Source: Arenicola marina
Taxonomy: Eukaryota; Annelida; Polychaeta; Arenicolidae
Length of the DNA: 64,000 bases
Direction: 5' to 3'
NCBI GenBank assembly: GCA_964019135.1
Contig: OZ025248.1
Coordinates: 12,655,574-12,719,573 of the forward strand
In this document: one piece after another, positions 1 to 11,215 of the stretch
Layout of the letters: every line of letters begins with the position of its first letter
Position numbering within the stretch: the first letter of the stretch is position 1
The notes under the pieces: generated by a model
What the model was told of the DNA's origin: nothing
What the model saw: the letters and a program-made list of their open reading frames with translations, nothing else
Databases searched by the model: none
Made by a program: the position numbers and the translations under genes

Positions 1-920
1 ACAACAAATGAGGCAATCTATAGCCCTCGTAACGTTCTCCAAATATGATATCCCCCTCCCCTTCCTTTCTTGCCGCGCCCGTCCTGCCATCCCCTCCTTA
101 CCACCACCGCCCACCTTACACCACCGCCCCCCACCCCCCCCCCCCTCCTCCACCTCACCCCCGCCCCTTCCCTATTCATGGCAGTGAGGAACTTAAACTT
201 AATGCAACCCTGCACATCTATATGGTGTCTTCTTGGCCTCCAGGATGAGACCCAGAGTCGACAGGCGCGGGCGCTACACCCACAGCCAACATAACGTGAT
301 AACAAGGAATATACCGCCCGCAGGGCAGTCTCAGGCAGTGGCAATTCCGGCTTTTAGTGTCCCCCTTAACCGACTTTCACGCTAAAGGCAAGAGCGCCGC
401 CGTAAGATAGAGAGAGAGGAAGAGGTCGGCTGGCGAGATAAATTTATTGCTGGGGCAGCTGATAGGGCCTGATATGGTGTCAGCAATACCAGGCACGGCG
501 CTTCCGGGGTCTCACTTCCGGTGCTCTTCTCCCCATGTCAGAAGGCGCTAGAGGGACGCCCACACAAAAAGACGACAAAGAAGAACGCTGCGTATTATCG
601 CAGTATTATCTTATGTTTGTCAAAGAAAAACAGACGCTTAATGTACTCCCTCGCCGCGGCGCAGACGTCTCGTTGTCCTTGTCTCCTGCCGCATACATCA
701 TGATCGGAGAGTCGCTCCAGGCATTATCATTCAAATGTATTACGTTGATAATGCAGATATATGCCATATAGATATTCCATTGTCAGATGAGCCGTATAAA
801 TAATTGTGCAGTGGGCCCGAAGTGTTCAATATCTGCACAAATGTCTTTGACGTTCAATGGATCCTCTCAAACGTCATTCAACGCGGGAAACAAAGAGGTA
901 ATATCGCTCACACATGCCTA

Positions 921-1006
921 TGGCAAGCCAAAGTGGAATTGAATAGAGTATTTGCACATATATTCAAATATATAACTATATTATTAAATTCCACATTGGC
1001 TTGCCA
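921..1006. mobile_element. 86-bp MITE-like foldback element
   Basis: The left end starts TGGCAAGCCAAAGTGGAATT and the right end is its reverse complement with one mismatch (AATTCCACATTGGCTTGCCA). The 46-nt centre is A+T-rich. TA dinucleotides flank both ends, the target duplication expected of Tc1/mariner/pogo-type elements. It has no coding capacity. A small hairpin RNA gene is an alternative, but the loop is long for a miRNA. Confidence 0.55.
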
Positions 1007-1547
1007 TATATTCCGTCTCACAGTGGGTCATGTGCACACCACATAAGGTGGTGAGGAGTCCCTCGTCTCGCCTCTATCGTGTATCACACATACAGACCAC
1101 ATCGTTGGGATGTAATGACACTTTCACAGGCCAGCCTTTGTCTTCAGCCGTCATATTTTGACTTGGGCGGTGCAACTCCTTCAAGCTCTCCTGGACACGT
1201 TTATAGGCTATACCGCGAGAAATGTAGGCCAAGATTTTCGTCATATATCACTCGGTTGATATCCGAGACAAATATTGGCCTACGATTTGTTCGATTATTC
1301 CACAACACGGAGGCTGGTCATCCGGATGATGTGGGAGGAGGGGAGGTGGGGAGGGGCGGGGGGGGGGGGGTCGGCTCGCCCTTGTCTACACTGGCGACCG
1401 TCCAGCCAATCCATCCCCAATGTCCATCTTGACAGGCTGGAACAAATAGTCTCCTGCGAAATATCGTATTAGACGCCATGTAACTTTGACACGTATCATA
1501 CTACTCGAGCATACTGGGCGGTCCGCACCCCGCCCTCAGCCCCATGT

Positions 1548-1631
1548 CTCAGTCACGTGGTCGGGTGGCCCCCTGCCTCAGTCACGTGGTCGGGTGGCCC
1601 CCTGCATCAGTCACGTGGTCGGGTGGCCCCC
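1548..1631. repeat. Three direct 29-bp repeats, each with an E-box
   Basis: Three near-identical units carry TCACGTGGTCGGGTGGCCCC, with CACGTG beginning at about 1553, 1582 and 1611. CACGTG is the canonical bHLH (USF/MYC-class) site. Whether it works is unknown; it may be a plain minisatellite. Confidence 0.7.
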
Positions 1632-2974
1632 CTTTATTTGGATTGGTGAATACACATCACAGAGGCGGGATTTCGACAATTTCAACAATCTTCCCGACAA
1701 ATATTGAATTAAATGCGGTACTTAGCGGCGGGCTGATCCGATATGGACCGAGTGGTCTGGTGTAATTACTGCCTAGAACCGCCCGATCACATCCATGAGG
1801 ACGCCGGGAGGCGTGGGGGGGGAGGTTAGAGGGGGTAGGTGGCAGGGGTAGAGGGCGTAACGTGGAGGTGGGGGGGGGGATTAAACCATTGATCTGTTGG
1901 AATGGGTCTCGCTCTTGTGGTTCAACCGGCTCCTCGGAAACTGCCACAGTCCCGCCACAATAGGCCACCTCCCCGGACAGCTAGTCTACCTATGGTCGCA
2001 CAAAAAAAAGTTGATCTACTTAGTCGATTTCTTGGGGAGCAGATGAGGGGGTTATAAATGGCATTTACTGGACAGAAATGTGCTTATCGGAGGCGAGTTC
2101 ACCGCGCGTCTCTTGCTCGAAGAACTACAACCTGACTCGGCCGCTTACGCGTATTACAGTTCAAGAAATTAGGACTTGAACGCGTGCTTTGTACATTTGA
2201 ATAATTAGATTACTAATAGTTCATTTACGCGTAGACTTGCCTCGTAGTCGGATTCATTTGAATTCGCCGGTTCTTGTTTCTGCAGAAGAATGGATCTTTC
2301 AAGTATAACCGCACTTGTTTACGTGTTATGCTATTCATAGGCCTATGTATTTGGTCGTGTTATATGTTGCTCGACGTGGACGCTGCAGCGTTAGACCGTT
2401 GCCAACTGTTGTGAGTCTTAATACATTCATTTCGTATTAAATATATAACGCTGAACCTGATTTATCGCTATCTTTATAGCAAACAAAAAATGAAATTGTC
2501 AGAACAGATATCGCATGATATATATAGCAAGTCTGTTTATAACTGGTCATTTATTTTCCCCATAATGCAATGCTTTATCGCCGGTTGCCCGCAGCCGTCG
2601 TCGAGGCCGGAGAGTGGCCCGGGTTGGAGGGATGGTGGGGTGGGGGGGGGGGGTGGCGGCGGCCCAGGAACAGGCGCTGTTAAAATAGATAGACGTGTAG
2701 GTTAAACTGAGGCCACGCTGGGTGGGGGTGGGGGGGGGGGGCGTGAGGGGCCGGGGGCCATGTATCAGTGTCACTGCCTAGTCGCCGCCCGCAAAGATGG
2801 ATCGACCCGATGATTGTTGTCTTTTGAGGTTAGGACATCCAATGCCTTTCTCTTCGCTCCACCTATACCCAGCCTTGCCCCCCCCCCCCCTCTGCTCCCA
2901 ACCCCCTTTAAGGAGCATTTCCAATGTATGTACTCACCATCAACCACCCCCCCCCCCTCACACGATACACACGT

Positions 2975-3230
2975 CCCCCACCCCCCTCTGATCCGCCACA
3001 CCCTCCACCCCCCTCTGGTCCGCTACACGCTCCACCCCCCTCTGGTCCGCCACACTCTCCACCCCCCTCTGGTCCGCCACACCCTCCACCCCCGTCTGGT
3101 CCGCCACGCTCTCCACCCCCCTCTGGTCCGCCACACTCGCCACCCCCCTCTGGTCCGCCACACTCTCCACCCCCCTCGGGTCCGCCACATTATCCACCCC
3201 CTCTCGTTCGCAACACTCTCCGCCCCCGTC
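2975..3230. repeat. 27-bp C-rich minisatellite
   Basis: About nine units contain CTCTGGTCCGCCACACTC followed by a C-run. The period of 27 is a multiple of three, so several frames stay open and give repetitive proline/histidine peptides. These are composition artefacts, not genes. Confidence 0.75.
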
Positions 3231-3894
3231 TGGTCCCCCCCCCCCTCCCCTCCTCGTGTCGATCCATCCTGACCCACGCTTGTCCTGCCACCATGTAACA
3301 TCACAGACAGACGCAGGCTAGTGATAGGGCGGAACGAGGGCAGGAGGGTGGGCGAGGGAAGGAGGGTGGGAGTGCGTGCGTGTATATAGAGCGAAGTGTC
3401 TGTGGGCAGATTGGTGAGAGGGAGCCAGGATAAACTTAGCGAGTACATATATATATATAGCGTCAAAAGGAAACGTCAGAAAGAAGGAGGAAATAGACGC
3501 AAAATATTATCGTGTTAGCGAGAATGAGAGAAGGGACGGGGGGAGGAGGGCGAGGGGTGTGGAATGCGCCGCGGGCTTATGATTGGGAGACAGAATTGAA
3601 GGATGAACAAACAGAACGATATTGTGTCGGCCGTCGTCGATCACGTGACTACCGGTCACGTGACCCGGCGTCTGCTTGCCCATGTAATTTGCTGGCCTGG
3701 CGTCTGGTGAATTATCTTTTGTGCGAGTCATGTATTCCGTGAGACACTGAGCGGCGGGAACTGGCGCTCGCATCCTGACGATGAGAAACGAAATAATAGC
3801 CAAATTAAAGGCAGGGACGCATGCAAACAAATCAGAAGGTGTGTTGAGTAATTCCTTCCACGTGACTGTCTTCCGTGCTATATAATTTCATGTA

Positions 3895-4021
3895 TTTGGC
3901 AGTCTGGCATGGGTTGAGTATAGACAAAAGAAATCTTGAATGATTCAAGGACTGATTTTAATTTTTATTTTTATTTACGTTTTTAGTTTTGACGGGAAGG
4001 AGCTCGATATGCAACTTTAAG
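3895..4021 (+). repeat. Dispersed repeat, copy A
   Basis: This copy begins TTTGGCAGTCTGGCATGGGT, continues through TGAATGATTCAAGGACTGAT, and ends with GCAACTTTAAG after a GGGAAGGAGCTC motif. A second diverged copy in the same orientation lies at 15501-15623. The shared stretch of about 125 bp with indels in a T-rich middle suggests a SINE- or MITE-like interspersed family. Confidence 0.65.
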
Positions 4022-4336
4022 TTTTTGCAATAACCGCACTGGAGGCTGGCATATGTATCACGAGATTGGGTACATGTATGGAAACCCACATCAATCACAA
4101 TGCAAGAAAGCTGATTTTCAGCCAGAAACTAGTTGGCTCAGCCAAGAAACGGGGTTTCCATGGCGTAAAACTAGTAGCCCAATACTATAACCATAGATTC
4201 ATTGAGTCAATTGTATTGATCGTGTAACTTAGGCATTCCTGCTTAATATTTATTGTAGTTATTCCTTTTTAATTTTGGCTTTTCTGTTTTCGGTTTCTTA
4301 AAACAGATCCTTGACGCTGTTCTAATATCTTTGCAG

Positions 4337-5227
4337 TGTTCCTTCAGCGTCTGTCTGAAGGAGTTTGAGTTGAACGCCGAAAAGGTTCGGGAGTACGCCA
4401 GGCCGTGGCAGCACAAGAACGATACCCAGGAACCCTTCGAGTGTTTCTACAAGAAGGACGACCTCGGGACGGTGATCGTCCAGAAAATGCACACCAAGGC
4501 CACCGTCATCCACTCCATGTTGTGGCCCTCCATCGTCATCAGCATCTGCGGAGTTATCTTCCTCCGCATCGAAATGCAGCGTCGCGGTATAACATTTTGC
4601 GGCCAAAAGCTGCCGCCCGCCAAACAAAATAGTCCGTCTCGATTTAATAAATGCGGCGAAGGTGGAGGAGGAGGAGGAGGAGGAGGAGGAGGATGGGGGG
4701 TGGGTAACGGGGATCCGGAGAAGAGAAACGGATCGGACGCCAAGCAGACGCTGCTAAAACTCCACTCCAATCATGATTTAACGCAAGTGGATTGCAAACT
4801 TTTAAATAAGACTCCCGACGGCCTCTCGTCGTCTATGCCGTCGCTGGACCGGCTGAAGCCGGTGGGGGAGTATGGCGGCACGGCCACCCGGACCACACTG
4901 CTGGCGGCCCAGGAGGCGGGTGATCTGCCTCCCGTCACCACCCTGGTCATACCCAGCATCAGCGTGGATGGCTTGCAGAAGCACGGCATCCACAATCCCC
5001 ATCCGCACCACCACCACCACATCCACCACCCCGGCATGTCGCTACAGTCAGAGCGATCAGGGGAGAGCGGCGACCGCAGCCAGGAGCGCCCCCTTGCGCC
5101 CAGTCCCGGCGACACGGACGCCCTGACCTCCAGGGATAAGTATCGCCAGGACAGCACAAAGACGGACGGAGGGTCCTCCTTCGGCTCGCAAAGTAGCAAG
5201 ATCATGGGCCTGGAAACACCGGTATAA
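4337..5227 (+). CDS. KCNMB/TipE-family potassium-channel beta subunit, last coding exon
   Basis: This is a 3'-terminal exon encoding 296 residues and a TAA-type stop, entered through a TTTGCAG acceptor at 4331-4336. The reading begins CSFSVCLKEFELNAEKVREY. The region QEPFECFYKKDD followed by a conserved HSMLWPS motif and a hydrophobic helix (IVISICGVIFLRI, roughly residues 60-75) is the end of the extracellular loop plus TM2 of BK-channel beta subunits, where vertebrate proteins have LFHCLFWPS. Such proteins have two membrane helices and modulate Slo/BK channel gating; the insect TipE relatives act on sodium channels. The cytoplasmic tail of about 215 residues is much longer than in vertebrate KCNMB. 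It holds a glycine run encoded by a GGA microsatellite (about 4664-4694), a histidine-rich stretch (about 4995-5030) and Ser/Asp-rich sequence. Exons for TM1 and the first half of the loop were not found. The family call rests on the TM2 region; the exact subtype is uncertain. Confidence 0.75.
   Translation, partial: CSFSVCLKEFELNAEKVREYARPWQHKNDTQEPFECFYKKDDLGTVIVQKMHTKATVIHSMLWPSIVISICGVIFLRIEMQRRGITFCGQKLPPAKQNSPSRFNKCGEGGGGGGGGGGGWGVGNGDPEKRNGSDAKQTLLKLHSNHDLTQVDCKLLNKTPDGLSSSMPSLDRLKPVGEYGGTATRTTLLAAQEAGDLPPVTTLVIPSISVDGLQKHGIHNPHPHHHHHIHHPGMSLQSERSGESGDRSQERPLAPSPGDTDALTSRDKYRQDSTKTDGGSSFGSQSSKIMGLETPV
4660..4696 (+). repeat. GGA trinucleotide repeat inside coding sequence
   Basis: A (GGA)n run encodes about eleven glycines in the cytoplasmic tail of the channel subunit, just after TM2. 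It keeps frame. Length variation between individuals is likely. Confidence 0.8.
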
Positions 5228-8200
5228 CGCCTCCTTCCCCCCCACCTCCCCCCCCCCCCCACTTCCCTCACCCACTTACTGACCACCAAGAAGACATTCA
5301 TCCTCAGCAAAAACCCTTGGCTGGACGGGTTCCCGCGGGATTACCATCTGGTCTCGAGATTGTAGCCATCAGTGAGGGTCGCGCACCTTCCTTTGTCTGT
5401 GATGTGCGACAGTCGAGACGGATCTGAGGAGTACCTTGGCTGTTCACTGTGGCTCCACTTTTATGTCAAGACATATGTATAGATGACAAAAAAATCAGCG
5501 CCAGCAGTAATATTGGTTAAATCTAACCATCCCTTTGCGACCCATTAAGAGTTTGACACAATCAGTGCTGAACTTGTCAATGACGTCATCTGCTAATGAA
5601 TATGTCAGTGACGTCATCTGCTGATGAATATGTAAATACGACGACAGTCGAATGCCATTTAATTGATCGCAAATATGTATGTGTATTTTAATTGTATTGG
5701 AGTTACTCATAGTCAATCGTCCATCCTTGAATTCCACTTGGGATATAATATGTAATTGACGTGATGACTTCACGCCCTGGCGCGTTACTAGTTCTATATA
5801 TAGAGATTATTGACCTCATGTCAGCAAGAAACTTTGTTTCCGCATTGCTCATGTATTACTCGGGGCTGGTATGTAGAATTACCTTTGATGATACGGTTAC
5901 CAGTCGTTAACATGGACGATGGTCGACGTTACTTCTGGCAAGTTACGGTATGAAATGGGACTTCCGCAGTGGGCTAGAGACCCCGCACAAAGTCTTCTTT
6001 TAATAATGGCGTGAGTGTTTCAGATAATCAACAAATGAATGTAGAAGCAGCACATTTCGTACAGGACCTCAACCACAGTCCCATAGTTGCTCTGCGGTGT
6101 TATAAATTGGGTATTAGCGCCCTTCTCGTGTTAATACCACATATGTGTATCACAAATGGGCGCCGTTTTAAACCAAATCACATTCCTGTAACATGTGGTG
6201 TATTGTGTGCCCAGACCAGACAAAAAATATAGAGATCGTTTCACTAAAGAAGTTTCACTTGGCAAGAAAGATCAAATACTGAAACTGTTCTTTTCGCTAG
6301 TGGTATCTACGTCATGCAGTTTGTGTACAGCCCTGATCACTTTTTTACGTAACAATTACGTGAATGGCATCCATAGCTCTATCACGCAAAATGCGTAGTA
6401 ACTTGGCGAGCACGAGATGTAAATTCAGTTCAACGGGGTTTTCAAAAGACCAGTAAATACATACGCCTCTAAATGTAGGACATCTATTCCTTCATGTCAT
6501 GCAGGTTTCTTGTTTGACATACAGTTGTGGTATATTTGCCTACCATATTTGACTGTATATACATTGTCAGACCAGCGTTTCCCGCATATAAGTGGACCTT
6601 CGTTGACATTGGTGGTAATTCTATTTTATGCAGCATAAAACATCCGGTCATTTGGAAATCAGTCTCCGTGTAAAGTTACTTGTTTGTGATTGACATTTCA
6701 AAATACACATACCATATTCCGAGTAGGCATCTGGTTTCATCCGCATGCCATGATAACGGCGTAGGGACAGATATACCAAACCATGCAAGGCTAAATGATT
6801 GCAGATGAGCTTCCTAACAACTATAAAAGTAACCAATCAGAAGTCAGACGACTTTGCATTGGGGACTAATTGGCTGACATTACGGACTTACCCAGTTCGA
6901 GTATCCGTGGCTGGTCGTCCCCTATATACAGGACCCTGCAATACGACAGCGCGGCTTCAGACTGATGTGCTGTAGTCGACATGATCCACATGGTCTTCAT
7001 TGTCTGTAACTTTAGACTTGTGCAACAGTTCTTTTCTGTTTCAATGTGGTATTGTGGGTGACAGCGGGAAAGTATGTTATTTTTATGACGTGCCTTTCGG
7101 AGACGCACATTTTTTGCCAGCCACGTCCGACAGGTTGATCGATACAGATACTGTACGTACTGGCCAATAAAGTTACTACACCTATATTAAAGTAGCATTA
7201 GAGTATAGCAGATAGTAGAATTATATATCAGCTTAGTCAAAAGGAATAAAAACGTGATGCATGGATCAATCATCGGTTACTGCGTATAAAAGTCACGATC
7301 TATCTACTAATTCCTTAAAGCGTTCCTGATAATATGCAAGTTTCATCATAATGCATATCCACCTATGAATGTGCGCTGCTTTGCTAACGTTGGCAGCGAC
7401 AGGGGCGGGTTTAACCCTTTGTTGACCGGAAGGTAACCACTTGCTGCACTGTTGACAGAAGCGGTGTCCGCGTGTCCATGTTACTCGGACCAAAGTACAA
7501 AATCACTTTCCAACCCCGCTAGCGCTGATTACTTCAATACATTTAAATATTACCTCCGTTTAAGTCGTATTTGGCCAAGCCTTATGATGACAGTCACACA
7601 TTTGGGCATATTGTGTAGACCAGCGTTACATAGTGAATGTTATATAGTTATGTAAATGTTAGCTACTTTTGCCTGTCCGTCCTTAAAATGCTGACCTGCT
7701 TGATGTCACGTGCGAAATGTAAGATGTTTGCCGCTGTGTCTGAACCGCCTCCTGCACCGCCAGTTATTATCAAGACAAGTCCTGTCCATGGAAAAATTGA
7801 GGGCGAGATGGAGCGATTGGTCTGATTTTCATCGTAGACACTATCTGGGCCCGTCCTTCTATTTTTGCTTTAGGCCAACGCCATTCCCAGAGCTGACAGG
7901 ACACAGCGATCATACTGATCAGATACATTGTACCACTTCATGGAATATCATGGTGTAGCCGATAACCGGTTTATGGAGTATATAATATATGTTGCTGCTT
8001 AAATATATATTCTAATGTAATTATATGCTCGACATTAACTGCGAGAATGATCGCAATCTTGTTATTTGTTTGGGTATTGAAACCCATCCCGTGTTGCACG
8101 CCAACAGCTCGCGATGCCTTTGTTTCAAACATTTTGCGTAAATAAACGTTGTAATTAACACACCTTTGTTCCGTATTATAGTATAATTATGATGCAATGC

Positions 8201-9165
8201 TGTGGGCGGTTCTTTTGTAATTATTGTGTTGGTCCGGATGTAGTTTGGTAAATCAACTGCAGCGACGCGTATTGCGCTGCTGTGGTGCTCTGGTGACACC
8301 AAGCATGCTCGTGGTTTTCTTTGTTTCTCAATGCAATAAGCAAAGAGACTGCTAGAAAGCCGAGTATTCCCTAAAGGACAACACGGAAAAACGCGTAGGA
8401 AAGTAAATAAACTCTTTGTCGTATGATTACTTCAGGATGGCGCACACTTTAAGTCATGTTTTCTGGGCCAAGTAATAGCAAATTAGCACCAATCCCCAGG
8501 AAGGGACTGGATTATAACGGAGAACCTCCCCCCTCCCCCCCTCCTCCTTCCCCCACACATACCCACGCGCACGCACACAAGCACACACACCCCTCTCGCC
8601 CTGCCACCCAAAACTGTCTGTGCCGGGCTTCGCAGCCACTGTGGCAACGCCCACGTAAAACAGAAAGCGCCCATGATCCATGGCCTCCGACTCCTGGCCT
8701 TTGTGACCGGGGCGCCATGCCCGCAGACACGATGGCCGGTAATGGTATTAAGCCGCTGCGTCCTCGGGGTGGGTCACAGATTAGATGGTCACGTGGGACC
8801 ACCGAGGCGTCTCCTACCCCCTCAGCTACCTCCGCATCCCCCCACCCGCGTGAGAACTATGGTGAGCACGTCTGGTACGCACCCCCCCCCCTCCCCCGCC
8901 CTCACCATCTTTACGCCCACTCGTCTGTCTAACCTTTAGCTCCGTGTATCCTCTTTGTCGCGTCCACCGGCCACACTCTCCCGCATTAGGACCCTTTTAA
9001 ATCCCACCCTGGATCCGGCCTAGCCACGCGAACCGCTGCGTCCGCCGAGCTGCCGGGTGACTGGCCTAATCCCAGCTCGGCATTGGGACTCGCATCCCGG
9101 GCGGAAGACCAGTTGTCATGGGGAAGACTCTCTCAGTCGCACTCGCCGCAGCAACAGACACCGCA
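5228..9165. other. Intergenic or 3' UTR region, no gene recognised
   Basis: It starts with the 3' UTR of the channel gene. It contains the CRE-bearing duplication at 5581-5636 and C-rich and CA-rich simple sequence near 8525-8600 and 8881-8900. Short open frames here show no family resemblance, codon periodicity or convincing splice context. Confidence 0.5.
5581..5636. promoter_or_regulatory. Tandem 28-bp duplication with two palindromic CRE sites
   Basis: Two units begin TGACGTCATCTGCTAATGAA and TGACGTCATCTGCTGATGAA. Each starts with a perfect cAMP-response element, TGACGTCA, at 5581 and 5609. The spacing and duplication could make a CREB/ATF-binding module. The site lies about 350 bp downstream of the channel stop codon, so it may be in the 3' UTR instead. 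Activity is inferred only. Confidence 0.45.
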
Positions 9166-9545
9166 GAGGCAACCACAACAGTCGACCGAACAACGAGACA
9201 TTTTGTCCTGACCACAACAGTCGACGAAACAACGAGACACCTTGTCCTGACTACAACAGTCGACCGAACAACGAGACGTCTTGTCCTGACCACAACCGTC
9301 GTGAGAACAATGACAGATGTCTTGACCACAACCGTCGACTTGACACTGACAGATATCTTGACCACAACAGTCGACATGACACTGGCAGATGTCTTGACAA
9401 CAACAGTCGACATGACACTGACATATGTCTTGACCACAACAGTCGACATGACACTGACATATGTCTTGACCACAACAGTCGACATGACACTGACAGATGT
9501 CTTGACCACAACAGTCGACATGACACTGACAGATAACTTGTCCTG
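9166..9545. repeat. 36/39-bp minisatellite
   Basis: Left units of 39 bp (with AACAACGAGACA) pass into right units of 36 bp (GTCGACATGACACTGACA plus TGTCTTGACCACAACA). Both periods are multiples of three, so frames on both strands stay open over the array, giving a Thr/Val/Asp repeat of 12 residues on the plus strand. There is no signal peptide, splice context or family match, so I treat it as non-coding. Confidence 0.8.
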
Positions 9546-10375
9546 ACCACTGTTAGTAGTTAATATTACAACGCACATTACAATGACAACTTGTCCGGAC
9601 CACAACAGTTGATGAAGACAATGATATGTCTTTACCGGACCTCTGCAATGGAGAAAGACAATCACAAATACAAATACAAGATGTCCTGCACCGATGGATC
9701 TACAAACACCATTTCAGCTTCCCAAATAAAACACTGATCACAGCGGTACATTTAGCGGGTGTGCCGTAGAGCAACCCAAACAGAACAAAGCCACATACCG
9801 TATTGCTTCGTATTTCCACTCTCGTTGACAGCTAATGCATGTTAACTGGCAGATAGATAGGCATTTCGTCCCGCTGAAGCATCACTCATATTCCCACCAC
9901 ATGACTCAGTTATGGATGCCAGCAATCCCTCATTGCCCGCGGTTATCTTATGGCAGATCAGCGGCCATGCTCCTAATCCACCCAGGCTTACCCATGACAT
10001 GTAGCGGGTCTACCTAAAAGGGACCCTTAGGGCTGGTGACGTCGTTGTCTCAGCCATATCGATCGGTGATATTGTCATATTTATTCGTAATAATTCCTGG
10101 AAGGTGTAGGGTGACGGGGATAACTTCAAAACCCGAGTGCAGGCATCGACAACGGAATGGTAATTATTGGTGGTATGATACCTAGAAAATCATTTGACCG
10201 TGTCTGGCGCCGCGTGCCGCAGTGCTTGGGTTTGGCACCTCGGTCCACCGCTCGTTGTGGGGACCTTGAAGTCCCGAAGGGCCATCAAATGTCAAACTGG
10301 TTATGGGCCATCAATATGCCATGTTAAGGGCCTATATATTATTGTCATATCTGATCAGAATAAGGGTCATATATA

Positions 10376-10640
10376 ATTTAATGCCCTTATATAAACTAGT
10401 TTGATGCCCATACATAGACGAGTTTAATGCCCATATATAGACGAGTTTAATGTCCATATGTAGACGAGTTTAATGCCCATATATAAACTAGTTTAATACC
10501 CATATATAGGCGAGTTTTATGCCCATATATAAACTAGTTCAATGCCCATATATAAACTGGTTTAATGCCCATATGTAGACGAGTTTAATGCCCAGATGAG
10601 ACTAGTTTAATGGCCATATATAACCCTGTTTAAGCGGTAC
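10376..10640. repeat. 23-bp minisatellite, array 1
   Basis: About eleven imperfect units carry TTTAATGCCCATATATAGAC with GAGT or TAGT following. It is related to the array at 10860-11210. Confidence 0.75.
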
Positions 10641-10859
10641 CAAGAGAGCTGATTAAGTGCAATATGTATTTATATAGGGCCCATGAGAGGGTGGGGGGAG
10701 GGGGTAGCCATGTCGCATGTCGATGTTAAGAAGAGGTCCATGTCGAGTGTCGCAACGTCTTATGTTGCATGTCGAGCAGCCCCACTATCGCGTTTTAAAA
10801 ATCGCCGTGTCGAAACAGCTCTCTGTGGCCCCATCTATCTGTTTAAGGTTCATAGTTAC

Positions 10860-11210
10860 ATACGTATGATGAAGGATCATAAATTGACATGTGACCTGAT
10901 TAAGGGCCATACGTTGACCTGATTAATGGCCATAAATTTACCTGATTAACGGCCATACATTGACCTGATTAAGGGCCATACATTGGCCGGATTAAAGGCC
11001 ATACATTGACCTGATTAAAGGCCATACATTGACCTGATTAAGGGCCATACGTTGACCTGATTAAGGGCCATACATTGAGCTTCTTAAGGGGCATACATTG
11101 ACCTTATTAAGGTTCATACATTGACCTTATTAAGGGTTATACATTGATCTTATTAAGGCTCATACATTGACCTTATTAAGGCTCATACATTGACCTTATT
11201 AAGGGCCCTA
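10860..11210. repeat. 23-bp minisatellite, array 2
   Basis: About fifteen units carry GGCCATACATTGACCTGATT plus AAG. They share the TTAA-G-CCATA-AT-GAC backbone with array 1 about 220 bp upstream, so both probably descend from one unit. Confidence 0.75.
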
Positions 11211-11215
11211 TATTC

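Larger units (their letters stand above)
1..4336. other. Non-coding region 5' of the channel exon
   Basis: No exon was recognised here. It contains homopolymeric C and G tracts, a small MITE (921-1006), a 29-bp triplicate with E-boxes (1548-1631), a 27-bp C-rich minisatellite (about 2975-3230) and one copy of a dispersed repeat (3895-4021). Open frames in the C/G-rich stretches have simple proline- or glycine-rich composition and look non-coding. The part next to 4337 must be intron, because 4337 is a splice acceptor. Upstream exons of the channel gene may lie before the window. Confidence 0.6.

Noticed and set aside
2814..3298. Proline/histidine-rich frames in the 27-bp array
   Set aside because: Low-complexity product of a C-rich minisatellite; several overlapping frames are equally open.
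6880..6960. Possible tRNA-like TTCGAGT segment
   Set aside because: No acceptor stem or cloverleaf arms could be paired around it. No tRNA or rRNA was found in the window.
9118..9546. 142-codon threonine-rich frame with 12-residue repeats
   Set aside because: The array period is a multiple of three and frames on both strands are open, so openness is not evidence of coding.
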